NCBI GenBank assembly: GCA_964404765.1
Contig: CAYOLL010000193.1
Coordinates: 1 to 10,872 of the forward strand
DNA length: 10,872 bases
Direction: 5' to 3'
Origin: CAYOLL01 sp964404765 [NCBI: uncultured Gemmatimonadota bacterium]
Lineage (GTDB): Bacteria; 4572-55
Of the stretch, positions 1 through 8,920 are shown piece after piece. The translations under genes and the position numbers were made by a program. Numbering within the stretch: the first letter of the stretch is position 1; every line of letters begins with the position of its first letter. Under the pieces are notes generated by a model. It saw only the letters and a list, made by a program, of their open reading frames with translations. It was not told where the DNA came from and made no database searches.

Positions 1-26
1 TTCGTAATGCTATGTAAATATTATCT

Positions 27-2558
27 TTATACGATAATGGTTGACGTCAAATTAAGCGATTGGATGCCTTGGGGCAAAGCTAGTTTCTCTATACTTTTAA
101 TTTGGTTAGAACTTAAATCGGCATTTAGCGATTGGATGCCGTGAGGCAAATTCAGCTTCTCAATACTCTGAATTTGGTTATTCCTTAAGTCAACATTAAG
201 CGATTGGAGGTCTTTGGGTAAAATCAACTTCTCAATACTTTGGATTTGGTTAGAACTTAAATAGAGGTTAAGTGATCGGATGCCCGGAGGCAAATTCAAT
301 TCCTCAATACTTTGGATTTGATTAGAATTAAAATAGAGGTTAAGTAATCGGGTGCTCTGGGGTAAAGTCAGCTTCTCTATATTTTGAATTTGGTTATTCC
401 TTAAATCGAGGTTGAGCGTTTTGATGCCCCGGGGCAAGTTCAACTGATCAATACTTTGGATCTGGTTAGAACTTAAATCGAGATTAAGTGCTTGGATGCT
501 CAGGGGCAAGTTCAACTGGTCAATACTTTGGATCTGGTTAGAACTTAAATCGAGATTGAGCGTGTCAATTTTGGCTGGGAAACGGAGCGTAGCCAAATCC
601 GGCGTGGCTCCAAACTTGAGTGTTACTTTTTTAACGCTGTCTGGCAGTTGCAAGGAGTTATAATCGCAAATATTGTCGCCAAATTCAAGAGAAATAGTCT
701 TTAAAGAAGTAGGCAAAGGCCGGTCCGGCAACTCGCGCAGGGTGCATTCACTCAAATCCAATTCTTCTAACTGAGTTCCTCGCAGCCAATCCAACTTATA
801 AACAGGGCCGTCCAGCGTCAGTTTTTTCAATTCTGTCTGCTTATCGTACAAATCGCCGGGCAGGCCCCAGGCGGCCAAATCCTTGCGGTGGCGATCAGCC
901 TCCCAGGTCCGGTAGCCCAGCCAACTCGTCAGCAACACGGCCACTACGCTCAATACGGCTAAGCCGCGGCCCATCGTGCGCCAGCGGCGGCTCAAGTCCA
1001 CAAAAGCCTGCCTGGCCGGGCTGGGCTTGCCCGCGTCCAAACGGGCGCGGTGTTTCAGCACCAACGTCAATTCTTGGCCGGTCAGCAAAAAGCGGCGCTG
1101 CTTTTCCCGCTGCCACATCTGGTAGCGCTGGTTCAAGATCAGGTTGGCCTGCTCGGCCTGGCCCAAAATGCCGCCGGTCAGGCGGTGCAGGGCCGGGATC
1201 AGCCGCTCGTGGGTCAGGCGGTAGCGCTCCGGCCGGTCGGTCACGGCGGGCAGCCGCTCCAGCAGGCGGGCCCCGGCCAAATATTTTAAATCGGTCTGCA
1301 CGGTCAACAGGGGCAAGGCGGCGCAGTCGGCCAGGTGCTGCGGGTCGTGGCCGTCGGCCACGCGCTGGTAATCGGCCGTCGGGTCAATCAACTCGCGCAG
1401 GGCCTTCATCATGCCCTCGCGCTCGTAGTCGGGCCAGCGCTCCAAATGCTTGTAAATGTAGGCGCTCAACAGGCCCTCGGCCCCGCCGGCGGCGCGGAAA
1501 TCGTCCAACGTAATAGCGCTGCGGCCGCCCCGCTCCAACTCGCTCAAGACCAGCAGGCCAATGCCCACGTCCACCGGGGAGACCTCGTCCTCTTCGGCGG
1601 CGGCCTGCGCGATCTCGCTTAGCACGGCCGCTTCCACGTTCATCTGGCTCTCATTGGCCAGCAGGCTCATCACGGCGCGGGCCTGCTCGGCGCTAAACTT
1701 TTTCAGGGAATGGAACTGCGGCTGGGCGGGCAGGCCAATCTCAAACTCGCGCCAATCGGCCATATTCTCGCGGCGGAAGGCAATGATCCAGGTGACGGCG
1801 TGGGGCGGCTTTTGCCCGGCCACCTTCCGCAAAAAGTCAAAAATCTCCGGGTGGCGTTTGGGCGAAAGCTGCTCGGCCTGGTCAATCATCATCACCCATT
1901 TCCGCCCGCCGTGCCCTGAGCCTGTCGAAGGGAACGCCAGCAAATCGTCCAGCGTGTTCAGCTTGTCGGCCATGTCGGGGCAGGCGCTTTTGACGGCGTG
2001 GAGCAGGCCGTTGGCCGGGTCGCCGGGTCGGGCTTCCCAATAAATCGGGGTAATATGATATTTGTCCGTTTCGCGGAGCAAAGTGTGCTCCAGTCCGGCC
2101 CGCAGCAGCGAGCTTTTGCCCGCCCCGGATTCGCCCATCAGCACGGCCAGGTTGACCTGATCGTCCAATGCCCAACTGAGCAGCTTGCTAATGTCCTTGT
2201 CGCGGCCCAGTTTGGCAAAGATGGGCCCGTCCTGCAAGCCAAAGGCCAGCGGCCCCTTGATCGCAGTGGGCTTGGGCGCCATCTCCGGCAAATGTGGCGG
2301 GATGGCCAGTTTCCAAATCCGCCATACGCCGTAGGCTATGAACAGCACGCCGATCAAATAGAGGTTGTTGACAATCGGTTTGAAGGATTCCGTTATGGGG
2401 ATAATCGGCTGGATAAATTCGGGGAATTTTTGCAGCAAAAAGAACCAGACCGCGCCGATGAACAGAAAAAGCTGTTCCCGCCGCCCGTAGCGGATAATCT
2501 GGATGATCCGCCGGGCTTGCTCGCTGATGTTGGTGGCTTGTTCGGTGTATTCGGTCAT
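27..2558 (-). CDS. Membrane-anchored STAND-type P-loop NTPase with C-terminal leucine-rich repeats
   Basis: Residues are numbered from an in-frame TTG at 2570. I prefer the ATG at 2558 (residue 5), although neither start has a clear Shine-Dalgarno. Two hydrophobic segments (about 32-49 and 69-88) precede a P-loop, GESGAGKS (146-153), and a Walker B-like strand, VMMIDQAEQ (226-234). This order and the 'GKSSLLRAGL' context resemble the nSTAND1-type NTPases. A winged-helix-like part follows, with THERLIPAL near 453-461. A third membrane segment lies at about 536-552, then irregular LRRs (600-670) and seven regular 24-residue LRRs (671-838). With the N-terminus inside, the NTPase would be cytoplasmic and the LRRs extracytoplasmic; this topology is inferred. 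STAND proteins are ATP-driven switches whose C-terminal repeats sense a ligand, often in signalling or conflict systems. The ligand and effector are unknown and no separate effector domain is visible. The ATPase half is GC-rich and the LRR half AT-rich, suggesting a fusion. The protein ends abruptly in an eighth repeat. Confidence 0.85.
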   Translation of the reverse strand: MTEYTEQATNISEQARRIIQIIRYGRREQLFLFIGAVWFFLLQKFPEFIQPIIPITESFKPIVNNLYLIGVLFIAYGVWRIWKLAIPPHLPEMAPKPTAIKGPLAFGLQDGPIFAKLGRDKDISKLLSWALDDQVNLAVLMGESGAGKSSLLRAGLEHTLLRETDKYHITPIYWEARPGDPANGLLHAVKSACPDMADKLNTLDDLLAFPSTGSGHGGRKWVMMIDQAEQLSPKRHPEIFDFLRKVAGQKPPHAVTWIIAFRRENMADWREFEIGLPAQPQFHSLKKFSAEQARAVMSLLANESQMNVEAAVLSEIAQAAAEEDEVSPVDVGIGLLVLSELERGGRSAITLDDFRAAGGAEGLLSAYIYKHLERWPDYEREGMMKALRELIDPTADYQRVADGHDPQHLADCAALPLLTVQTDLKYLAGARLLERLPAVTDRPERYRLTHERLIPALHRLTGGILGQAEQANLILNQRYQMWQREKQRRFLLTGQELTLVLKHRARLDAGKPSPARQAFVDLSRRWRTMGRGLAVLSVVAVLLTSWLGYRTWEADRHRKDLAAWGLPGDLYDKQTELKKLTLDGPVYKLDWLRGTQLEELDLSECTLRELPDRPLPTSLKTISLEFGDNICDYNSLQLPDSVKKVTLKFGATPDLATLRFPAKIDTLNLDLSSNQIQSIDQLNLPLSIQALNLDLSSNQIQSIDQLNLPRGIKTLNLDLRNNQIQNIEKLTLPQSTRLLNLYFNSNQIQSIEELNLPPGIRSLNLYLSSNQIQSIEKLILPKDLQSLNVDLRNNQIQSIEKLNLPHGIQSLNADLSSNQIKSIEKLALPQGIQSLNLTSTIIV
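30..560 (-). repeat. Tandem 72-bp repeats encoding 24-residue LRRs
   Basis: Seven full units and one broken unit lie in frame at the 3' end of the STAND gene. The protein consensus is LNLDLSSNQIQSIEKLNLP followed by five variable residues. The period is exactly 72 bp. The first two units (about 420-563) are roughly 90% identical in DNA, including a stretch of nearly 40 identical bases, which points to recent duplication. The LxLxLxxNxIxxI pattern is that of SDS22-like LRRs, here 24 rather than the more usual 22 residues long. This is coding repeat DNA, not a CRISPR. Confidence 0.9.
1914..1932. repeat. Short dispersed-type repeat inside the NTPase coding region
   Basis: The sequence CCCTGAGCCTGTCGAAGGG sits in frame in the STAND gene and encodes PSTGSG (residues 214-219), just before the Walker B strand. 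From memory, this near-palindromic 'CCTTCGACAGGCTCAGG' phrase is scattered in many environmental bacterial genomes, both between genes and inside them. It occurs once in this window, so its repeat status here rests on that recognition. Confidence 0.6.
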
Positions 2559-2568
2559 GGGAATTATC

Positions 2569-2593
2569 AATTGCGAATTTGGAATTGCGAATT
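2569..2593. repeat. Direct repeat AATTGCGAATT, two copies
   Basis: Two identical 11-mers (2569-2579 and 2583-2593) are separated by TGG, giving a 14-bp period. They lie just upstream of the STAND gene start, where a ribosome binding site would be expected. Phrases of this kind (AATTCGCAATT on the coding strand) are familiar as short intergenic repeats in many uncultivated bacterial genomes. Confidence 0.6.
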
Positions 2594-2683
2594 AGGCGCC
2601 CCGGTCAAAACATTTTTCGATCGGTGTAGTTGGACAGCGCCTTGGCGTTCAATTACACAACTCGAATAAATGCCGGCCATCGG

Positions 2684-2712
2684 ATTATACACGAATCGCT
2701 TTATGGCGTCAA
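2684..2712 (-). promoter_or_regulatory. Sigma-70-like promoter for the STAND gene
   Basis: On the minus strand a -35 box TTGACG (2707-2712) and a perfect -10 box TATAAT (2684-2689) are separated by 17 bp. Transcription would start near 2677, leaving a leader of about 120 nt before the ATG at 2558. It lies between the Rieske stop and the STAND start, so the STAND gene is probably transcribed on its own rather than only by read-through. Confidence 0.7.
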
Positions 2713-2761
2713 CAGAAAAGCCCGGCGAAGGCTATTACCCGATTACTCATCAAAACTTAAA

Positions 2762-3199
2762 TCAGATTTCCACAACAACCTGGCTGTCTTCAATTGTCAC
2801 TTTAAAGGCGGTAAGCGGGCGGCGGGGCGGGCCGCTGATATTCAGGCCGGTCAGGTCATAGCGCCCTTTGTGGCAGGGGCATTCGATCTGCTGCAAGTCG
2901 GGCCGATAGCGCACGGTGCAGGCCTGATGGCTGCAATGGGCGTGGAGCGCGGAAATGTGACCGCCGCCGTCGGTAATCAACAGACATAGCTTTTCGCCGG
3001 CAACCAATTTCAGCTTGACCGAGTTGGGCGGAAAATCCTCAATCACGCCTACCACCGTGCGCATTCCCTGCGACGAATCACGGGTGAAAAAGTTAAGCAC
3101 GGGCAGCAAGATCGTGCTCAATCCAAGCCAATAAATACCCCACAAAAAATCGTGCAAAAAGTTGCGGCGGGTGCGTTGGGTAAAATTTGGCGCAGTCAT
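2762..3199 (-). CDS. Rieske [2Fe-2S] protein, Tat-type membrane anchor
   Basis: This is a 145-residue electron-transfer protein. The Rieske ligands are complete: C89-S-H91 and C107-P-C-H110, separated by 15 residues. C94 and C109 are placed to form the disulfide typical of the cytochrome bc1/b6f Rieske class, and GPPRRPL (123-129) matches the conserved proline loop. The N-terminus has a twin-arginine-like motif, TRRNFLHDF (10-18), followed by a hydrophobic segment (about 16-38). The protein is therefore probably exported folded by Tat and kept as a membrane anchor, with the cluster outside. The ATG at 3199 is preceded by GAGGA with 7-8 nt spacing. It overlaps the stop of the upstream gene as ATGA, implying translational coupling. 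A longer in-frame reading upstream to 3352 is only the shadow of that gene. No cytochrome b or c gene lies in the window, so its redox partner is unknown. Confidence 0.92.
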   Translation of the reverse strand: MTAPNFTQRTRRNFLHDFLWGIYWLGLSTILLPVLNFFTRDSSQGMRTVVGVIEDFPPNSVKLKLVAGEKLCLLITDGGGHISALHAHCSHQACTVRYRPDLQQIECPCHKGRYDLTGLNISGPPRRPLTAFKVTIEDSQVVVEI

Positions 3200-6162
3200 G
3201 GCAATGTCCTCGTGATTTCGGTCAGGGCGGCGCGGAGGGCGCTTTTGACGCGGGGGTGTTCTTCGGTTTTGACGGCTTGTTCTAAGGCTTCGCGGGCCTG
3301 AGCCGATCCCAAAAAAGTCAGGCTTTCGACGGCGGCGGCGCGCGTCCGCCAATCCGTATCGGTCAAATAACCGGTTAGTTTTTCGAGACAGGTCGGTTTG
3401 AGGGCGGCTTCGGTTAGAATGTCGGCCTGGTATCTTTGCGCCAGAGAATCACCCAAAGTGCTTTGAATCAGCGCATTAAATTCGTGCAGACCCGTGCGGG
3501 TTTTCTCTTTCATGTCATCTAATTTGGTTAAAATTGGGTCCGGCAGCTTTTTATCACGCAGGCGAATGAGGGCGGTTTTAGTCAGCTTGTACTTTGCCAG
3601 ATGTTTACGGTCAAGTTGTCCTATTAATCGTAGTAGATGTTGTTTGGCCGGGAAGCGCGCCGCCGGCAAAGCCGCCACGACGGCGTCGCAGGCATTCGCC
3701 TGTAAACCGGCCAGCGCATTTTCGGCGGCATGACGCACCATTTGGTTCGTGTCAGCCAGAGCCTGCACCAGCATTGCGATGGAGGCCGTTCCGCCAAATT
3801 GGCCAATAGCCCAGGCGGCGCGCTGCCGAACATGGGCAACGGAATCGGTCAGCAAAGGCTGCAGCGCTTCTTCAAAAGCGGGATGCCGGCTATTCCCCAG
3901 TGCCTCGGCGGTTGTGGCCCGCACCGACCAACGGGCATGGGTCAAAAAGCGGCTTAAATATGGGGCAGCCGAGCTGTCGCCTACTAAGCCCATGTATTCA
4001 ATGCAACTGGAAACGACCCGGCCATTGGCAGAGTTCAGCGAGTCCGCTAAAATAGGAATGACGCTCTTGCCCATTTTTGGTAAAAGCTCACGCAGCGCAT
4101 TATATTCGCGCGGATGCTCAGAGCCCAGCCGGGTTAAGAGATAACCCAGCGAGTCCACGCCAAAACCAATCAGTTTATTCCGGGCCGGCTGCACCAATGG
4201 CTGATACTTCGTTTGAGCGGCTGATGCTTGTAAAAACAAGGTTGGCACATCATTGGCCAACTGTTCGGAGTACGCCGGCGCCGGAGGTTTTTGGTTACTG
4301 AGTTTTGGCGGACTGATGTCCGTATCCCAGCCGCTGCCGTAGGTCGATTGTGTCCAGAAACCGTTTTCTTCGCCATTGACCGTACCATAAAAATCCCGTC
4401 CGCCCAAATCCAAAAAAACTCCGGCCAGACCAAAAGTCCGGCGCGTGTCGGAATAGCCCATGGTGCGCCCGCCTTTGGCAATATAGCCATCCGAGCCCGC
4501 GCCATCCACAAACAAGCTGAAGCCGTTGGCATTACCGCCGCCTTGGGCCAGATCGCGGCAGACGTAGTTATCCTCGCCGGTAAGGTCCAGCAACGCGCCC
4601 AAAGCCAGATCATGGCCGCAGCCCTGCGAGACGCCCCAGGCGCGGTAGCTGTCGTTGCCCGCTTTGTCCAGACACAGGCCGAGTCCCAAATGCACCCCCG
4701 AACCCTGACAATAATCGAAGCCGGAGTAGACATCGTCGCCGGCGTTGTCGATCAACGCGCCCAGGGCATACCAGTAACAACTGCCCTGACCAAAAACATC
4801 GGCAAAATAAAGATCGTTGCCATTAAGATCGTAGAGCAGGCCGACGCCGCCGGAGCCGTACGGCCTCATGCCGTAGCCAAAACCCTGGGCCAGTGTTTCG
4901 GTGTGATTAACTTCGCGCAGGGCGTCTTTGTAAGCGCTTTGAGCGGTGTAACGGTCATAGCCGTCGCGATCAATGAGAGCGCCCAATCCCCAACAAGCGC
5001 CCATGCCCTGGGCTAAAAACTGGGCGTGATACGAGTCCGACCCGGCCTGATCCAGCAACAGGCCCAGGCCAAATGCGCCTGCGCCTTGCACGGCAGTATT
5101 ACCGTTATAAACATCGTCACCGGCCTGATCCAGCAATAGGCCGACGCCAAACAACGCCGAACCCTGAGCATGACTTTGCGCGGCGTAAATATCGTTGCCG
5201 ACAGCGTCGATCAACAGCCCGACGCCAAAAATGCCAGCGCCCTGGCAAAAATTCTGCCCGTGATAAGTATCGTCGCCGGCTGAATCATAAATAATCTGCA
5301 CATGCCCGACGGTTACAGTCGAATCGTAGGCCGGGGTTTGATAAAAATCGTTGCCGCCGGGATCAACCGCCAGCAGAAATTCGCCGTTGAAAACGTCCGA
5401 CCCGGTCGTGCCCAGGATGATGTCGCCATAAGGCGTAGCGATGCGCTGCACGCTCTTAGGCTGTTGTGCTTGCAGCGAATCGGCCAGCAGGCGCAGGGTC
5501 GATTGGGTTTGATACAGCATGTAACCGGCTTGCAGAATTTTTTGGCGATCGTGTCGGGCGGCAATCGACACAAAGCGTTTTTGCTGTTCGATATGGGCCA
5601 GTTCTTCACGACGGGATTCGGCTAAAGTTTTGGCTTCAGCGTCCGGGTCGTGACGGAACAAATCAAAAGCCATGTCGCGCATGAAGGCAAAATCATCCGG
5701 AGGTAAATCGGCAAAGGCGGCGCGGCTTAAAGATTGGGTTAGATTGGCTGCCGCCAGAAAAAGTGTCAGCTGATTGCGCAGAATGAGCGAAAGATCGTTG
5801 AAAGCCGAAATATTTACGGTATCGGGAGCCGACGGCGGCGACCACGCCACATCCAATAATTTCGCGGCTAAGGAAAACAGCGAGTCCGGATCGGCTGCGG
5901 CGATGTTCAGTTGCTCGGCCATTTGATTGAGCCGATCCAAATGCGCAACCGGCTGCGCGAAAGCATCCTTGACAAACTGCAAACGAAACGTATCCGCCGG
6001 CACGTAATCCTCGCGTAGCACAATATCCGCCGGCGTCATCCGAATCGCCTGCAGCGCCTCCGACAGCGGCCCGGCAAACGGCGCGATGACGGAATCCGCC
6101 TGAATCGACGAATTGAAAATTAAGACAATGAGGATTGAAAGGGTCAAGCAAACACGAATCAC
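3196..6162 (-). CDS. Secreted protein with D-x2-G-x-D-x-Y tandem repeats and HEAT repeats
   Basis: The protein has 988 residues. The start is GTG at 6162, supported by AGGA 7 nt upstream; a nearby ATG at 6170 hits a stop after three codons. Residues 1-22 form a signal peptide (a hydrophobic run ending near SSIQA-DS), so the protein is exported. Residues 23-245 are helical and unrecognised. Residues 250-612 are a Gly/Asp-rich tandem repeat domain with at least 12 copies of D-x2-G-x-D-x-Y at mostly 26-27-residue spacing, each followed by a 'QG' turn and an FGxGLLLD-like strand. Residues about 690-820 contain HEAT repeats (for example SVRATTAEALG and HVRQRAAWAIG), and another HEAT-like unit lies at 925-985. 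I infer a calcium-binding or beta-solenoid fold plus a protein-binding HEAT arm. No catalytic motif or membrane anchor is seen. The gene overlaps the Rieske gene by 4 nt. The precise function is unknown. Confidence 0.88.
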   Translation of the reverse strand: MIRVCLTLSILIVLIFNSSIQADSVIAPFAGPLSEALQAIRMTPADIVLREDYVPADTFRLQFVKDAFAQPVAHLDRLNQMAEQLNIAAADPDSLFSLAAKLLDVAWSPPSAPDTVNISAFNDLSLILRNQLTLFLAAANLTQSLSRAAFADLPPDDFAFMRDMAFDLFRHDPDAEAKTLAESRREELAHIEQQKRFVSIAARHDRQKILQAGYMLYQTQSTLRLLADSLQAQQPKSVQRIATPYGDIILGTTGSDVFNGEFLLAVDPGGNDFYQTPAYDSTVTVGHVQIIYDSAGDDTYHGQNFCQGAGIFGVGLLIDAVGNDIYAAQSHAQGSALFGVGLLLDQAGDDVYNGNTAVQGAGAFGLGLLLDQAGSDSYHAQFLAQGMGACWGLGALIDRDGYDRYTAQSAYKDALREVNHTETLAQGFGYGMRPYGSGGVGLLYDLNGNDLYFADVFGQGSCYWYALGALIDNAGDDVYSGFDYCQGSGVHLGLGLCLDKAGNDSYRAWGVSQGCGHDLALGALLDLTGEDNYVCRDLAQGGGNANGFSLFVDGAGSDGYIAKGGRTMGYSDTRRTFGLAGVFLDLGGRDFYGTVNGEENGFWTQSTYGSGWDTDISPPKLSNQKPPAPAYSEQLANDVPTLFLQASAAQTKYQPLVQPARNKLIGFGVDSLGYLLTRLGSEHPREYNALRELLPKMGKSVIPILADSLNSANGRVVSSCIEYMGLVGDSSAAPYLSRFLTHARWSVRATTAEALGNSRHPAFEEALQPLLTDSVAHVRQRAAWAIGQFGGTASIAMLVQALADTNQMVRHAAENALAGLQANACDAVVAALPAARFPAKQHLLRLIGQLDRKHLAKYKLTKTALIRLRDKKLPDPILTKLDDMKEKTRTGLHEFNALIQSTLGDSLAQRYQADILTEAALKPTCLEKLTGYLTDTDWRTRAAAVESLTFLGSAQAREALEQAVKTEEHPRVKSALRAALTEITRTLP
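4327..5415 (-). repeat. Coding repeats of about 26-27 residues, D-x2-G-x-D-x-Y type
   Basis: The motif starts at protein residues 267, 293, 319, 345, 371, 398, 445, 472, 499, 526, 553 and 585; a weaker relative (GTTGSDVF) is at 251. Spacing is 26 residues for the first four intervals and 27 for most later ones. There is one insertion-bearing 47-residue unit and one 32-residue unit. An AQG, CQG or SQG turn recurs 8-9 residues after the Tyr in most units. The Asp/Gly pattern recalls calcium-binding repeats, but it is not the 9-residue RTX nonapeptide. Confidence 0.85.
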
Positions 6163-6169
6163 GCCGGCA

Positions 6170-6173
6170 TCCT
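6170..6173 (-). promoter_or_regulatory. Ribosome binding site that decides the GTG start
   Basis: AGGA on the minus strand, within TAAGGATG, lies 7 nt upstream of the GTG at 6162. It supports GTG as the true start of the secreted repeat protein. The overlapping ATG at 6170 opens only three codons. Confidence 0.65.
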
Positions 6174-6294
6174 TAATCGGGACAAAAAATGGAACGCGGA
6201 TAGTTTATTGAGACTGATGAGCAACGGAAGCGAGATTTAAGGCGGGCGGATCAAACGACGGTTAGACCTTCAGCCGTAAAAGTCAAAAAAACCT

Positions 6295-6522
6295 TCACAA
6301 ATACTCCCTGCGCTCTTCGATGACCGCTTGACTGAGAGAGGTCGTGCAATTTTTGAACAAGGCTCTGGATTTTTGAAACGAAAATCGGCGGCTCAGCTTG
6401 CGCTTTTTGGGCAGCTCCACATCGTCAAGAAACGTGATCAAAACGCGAACAGGGCGATTGATCACCGGATTTTCAGGCAACTCAATATACCCGTTATTAT
6501 AAGTGCCTTCAAGCGTTAGCAT
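6295..6522 (-). CDS. Solitary antitoxin-like protein (DUF2281/VapB-like, PIN-toxin partner type)
   Basis: The protein has 75 residues. The ATG at 6522 is chosen because GGGAGG lies 5 nt upstream; a longer in-frame reading to 6579 has no comparable site. The N-terminal half (LEGTYNNGYIELPENP, then VRVLITFLDD) matches the small beta-rich domain seen in antitoxins of the 'xGxYxNGxIxLxExP' kind. The C-terminal tail has FSFQKSRALFKNCTTSLSQ followed by AVIEERREYL, which resembles the toxin-binding tail of antitoxins that precede PIN-domain RNases. In such modules the toxin normally follows within a few bases. Here 132 nt separate this stop from the next gene, and no PIN-like reading frame is seen on either side. 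It may therefore be an orphan that counters a toxin elsewhere or persists after toxin loss. Family assignment is by motif memory. Confidence 0.7.
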   Translation of the reverse strand: MLTLEGTYNNGYIELPENPVINRPVRVLITFLDDVELPKKRKLSRRFSFQKSRALFKNCTTSLSQAVIEERREYL

Positions 6523-6570
6523 ATCAGCCTCCCTTGCCGTTAGATAGGATTGAATGCGAATAACGCTGAA

Positions 6571-6598
6571 AACTATCACGCTGCGCCTTGCCTGTCAA
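6571..6598 (-). promoter_or_regulatory. Possible promoter of the antitoxin-like gene
   Basis: On the minus strand a perfect -35 hexamer, TTGACA (6593-6598), is followed after about 15-17 bp by a weak -10 (ATAGTT at 6571-6576, or GATAGT one base upstream). It lies 50-75 bp upstream of the ATG at 6522. The -35 is convincing and the -10 is not. Confidence 0.4.
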
Positions 6599-6806
6599 GC
6601 CCAAAGTGTTGGCTGTGATGGGGCCGGGCACGCCATTTTGGGGCGACTTGAACCGGGTTAAGTTAGTTATTCTGTGCACTGTTAACCTGAAAAATTCAAG
6701 ACATACACGAAAGCACAAAATCATTAAGCTCCATGAAGGCTATTAAAAATTTGGGTTTTTGACGTTGAAGCCTTGCCTGCAAAATTCATCCGTGCTCCAT
6801 GCTATT

Positions 6807-8885
<2,079 letters not shown>

Positions 8886-8920
8886 TCATATACTGTAAAT
8901 ACGTTTTTCATTTTTATCGG

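Noticed and set aside
30-560. CRISPR array
   Set aside because: The 72-bp units are contiguous without unique spacers and encode regular in-frame LRRs.
1998-2669. A 223-codon plus-strand open frame opposite the STAND gene start
   Set aside because: It is antisense to the well-supported ATPase/membrane region, has no recognisable domain, and its tail (NYQLRIWNCELG) is just a translation of the AATTGCGAATT repeat.
2725-2745. Terminator after the Rieske gene
   Set aside because: The AGCC/GGCT stem is only 4 bp before TTTT, too weak to call.
3200-3352. N-terminal extension of the Rieske protein
   Set aside because: This Arg/Pro-rich reading is the out-of-frame image of the upstream gene's 3' end. 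The ATG at 3199 has a proper ribosome binding site and leads straight into the Tat-like motif.
4291-5016. A 241-codon plus-strand open frame opposite the repeat domain
   Set aside because: It is a frame shadow of the regular Gly/Asp repeats of the secreted protein; its periodic composition mirrors that array and it has no start signal.
4327-5415. RTX (haemolysin-type) calcium-binding toxin
   Set aside because: The unit is 26-27 residues with D-x2-G-x-D-x-Y, not the GGxGxDxUx nonapeptide. The protein has an N-terminal signal peptide instead of a type I secretion tail.
6720-6790. Intrinsic terminator after ligA
   Set aside because: AAGGCT and AGCCTT can pair, but the loop is about 28 nt and no T-run follows on the minus strand.
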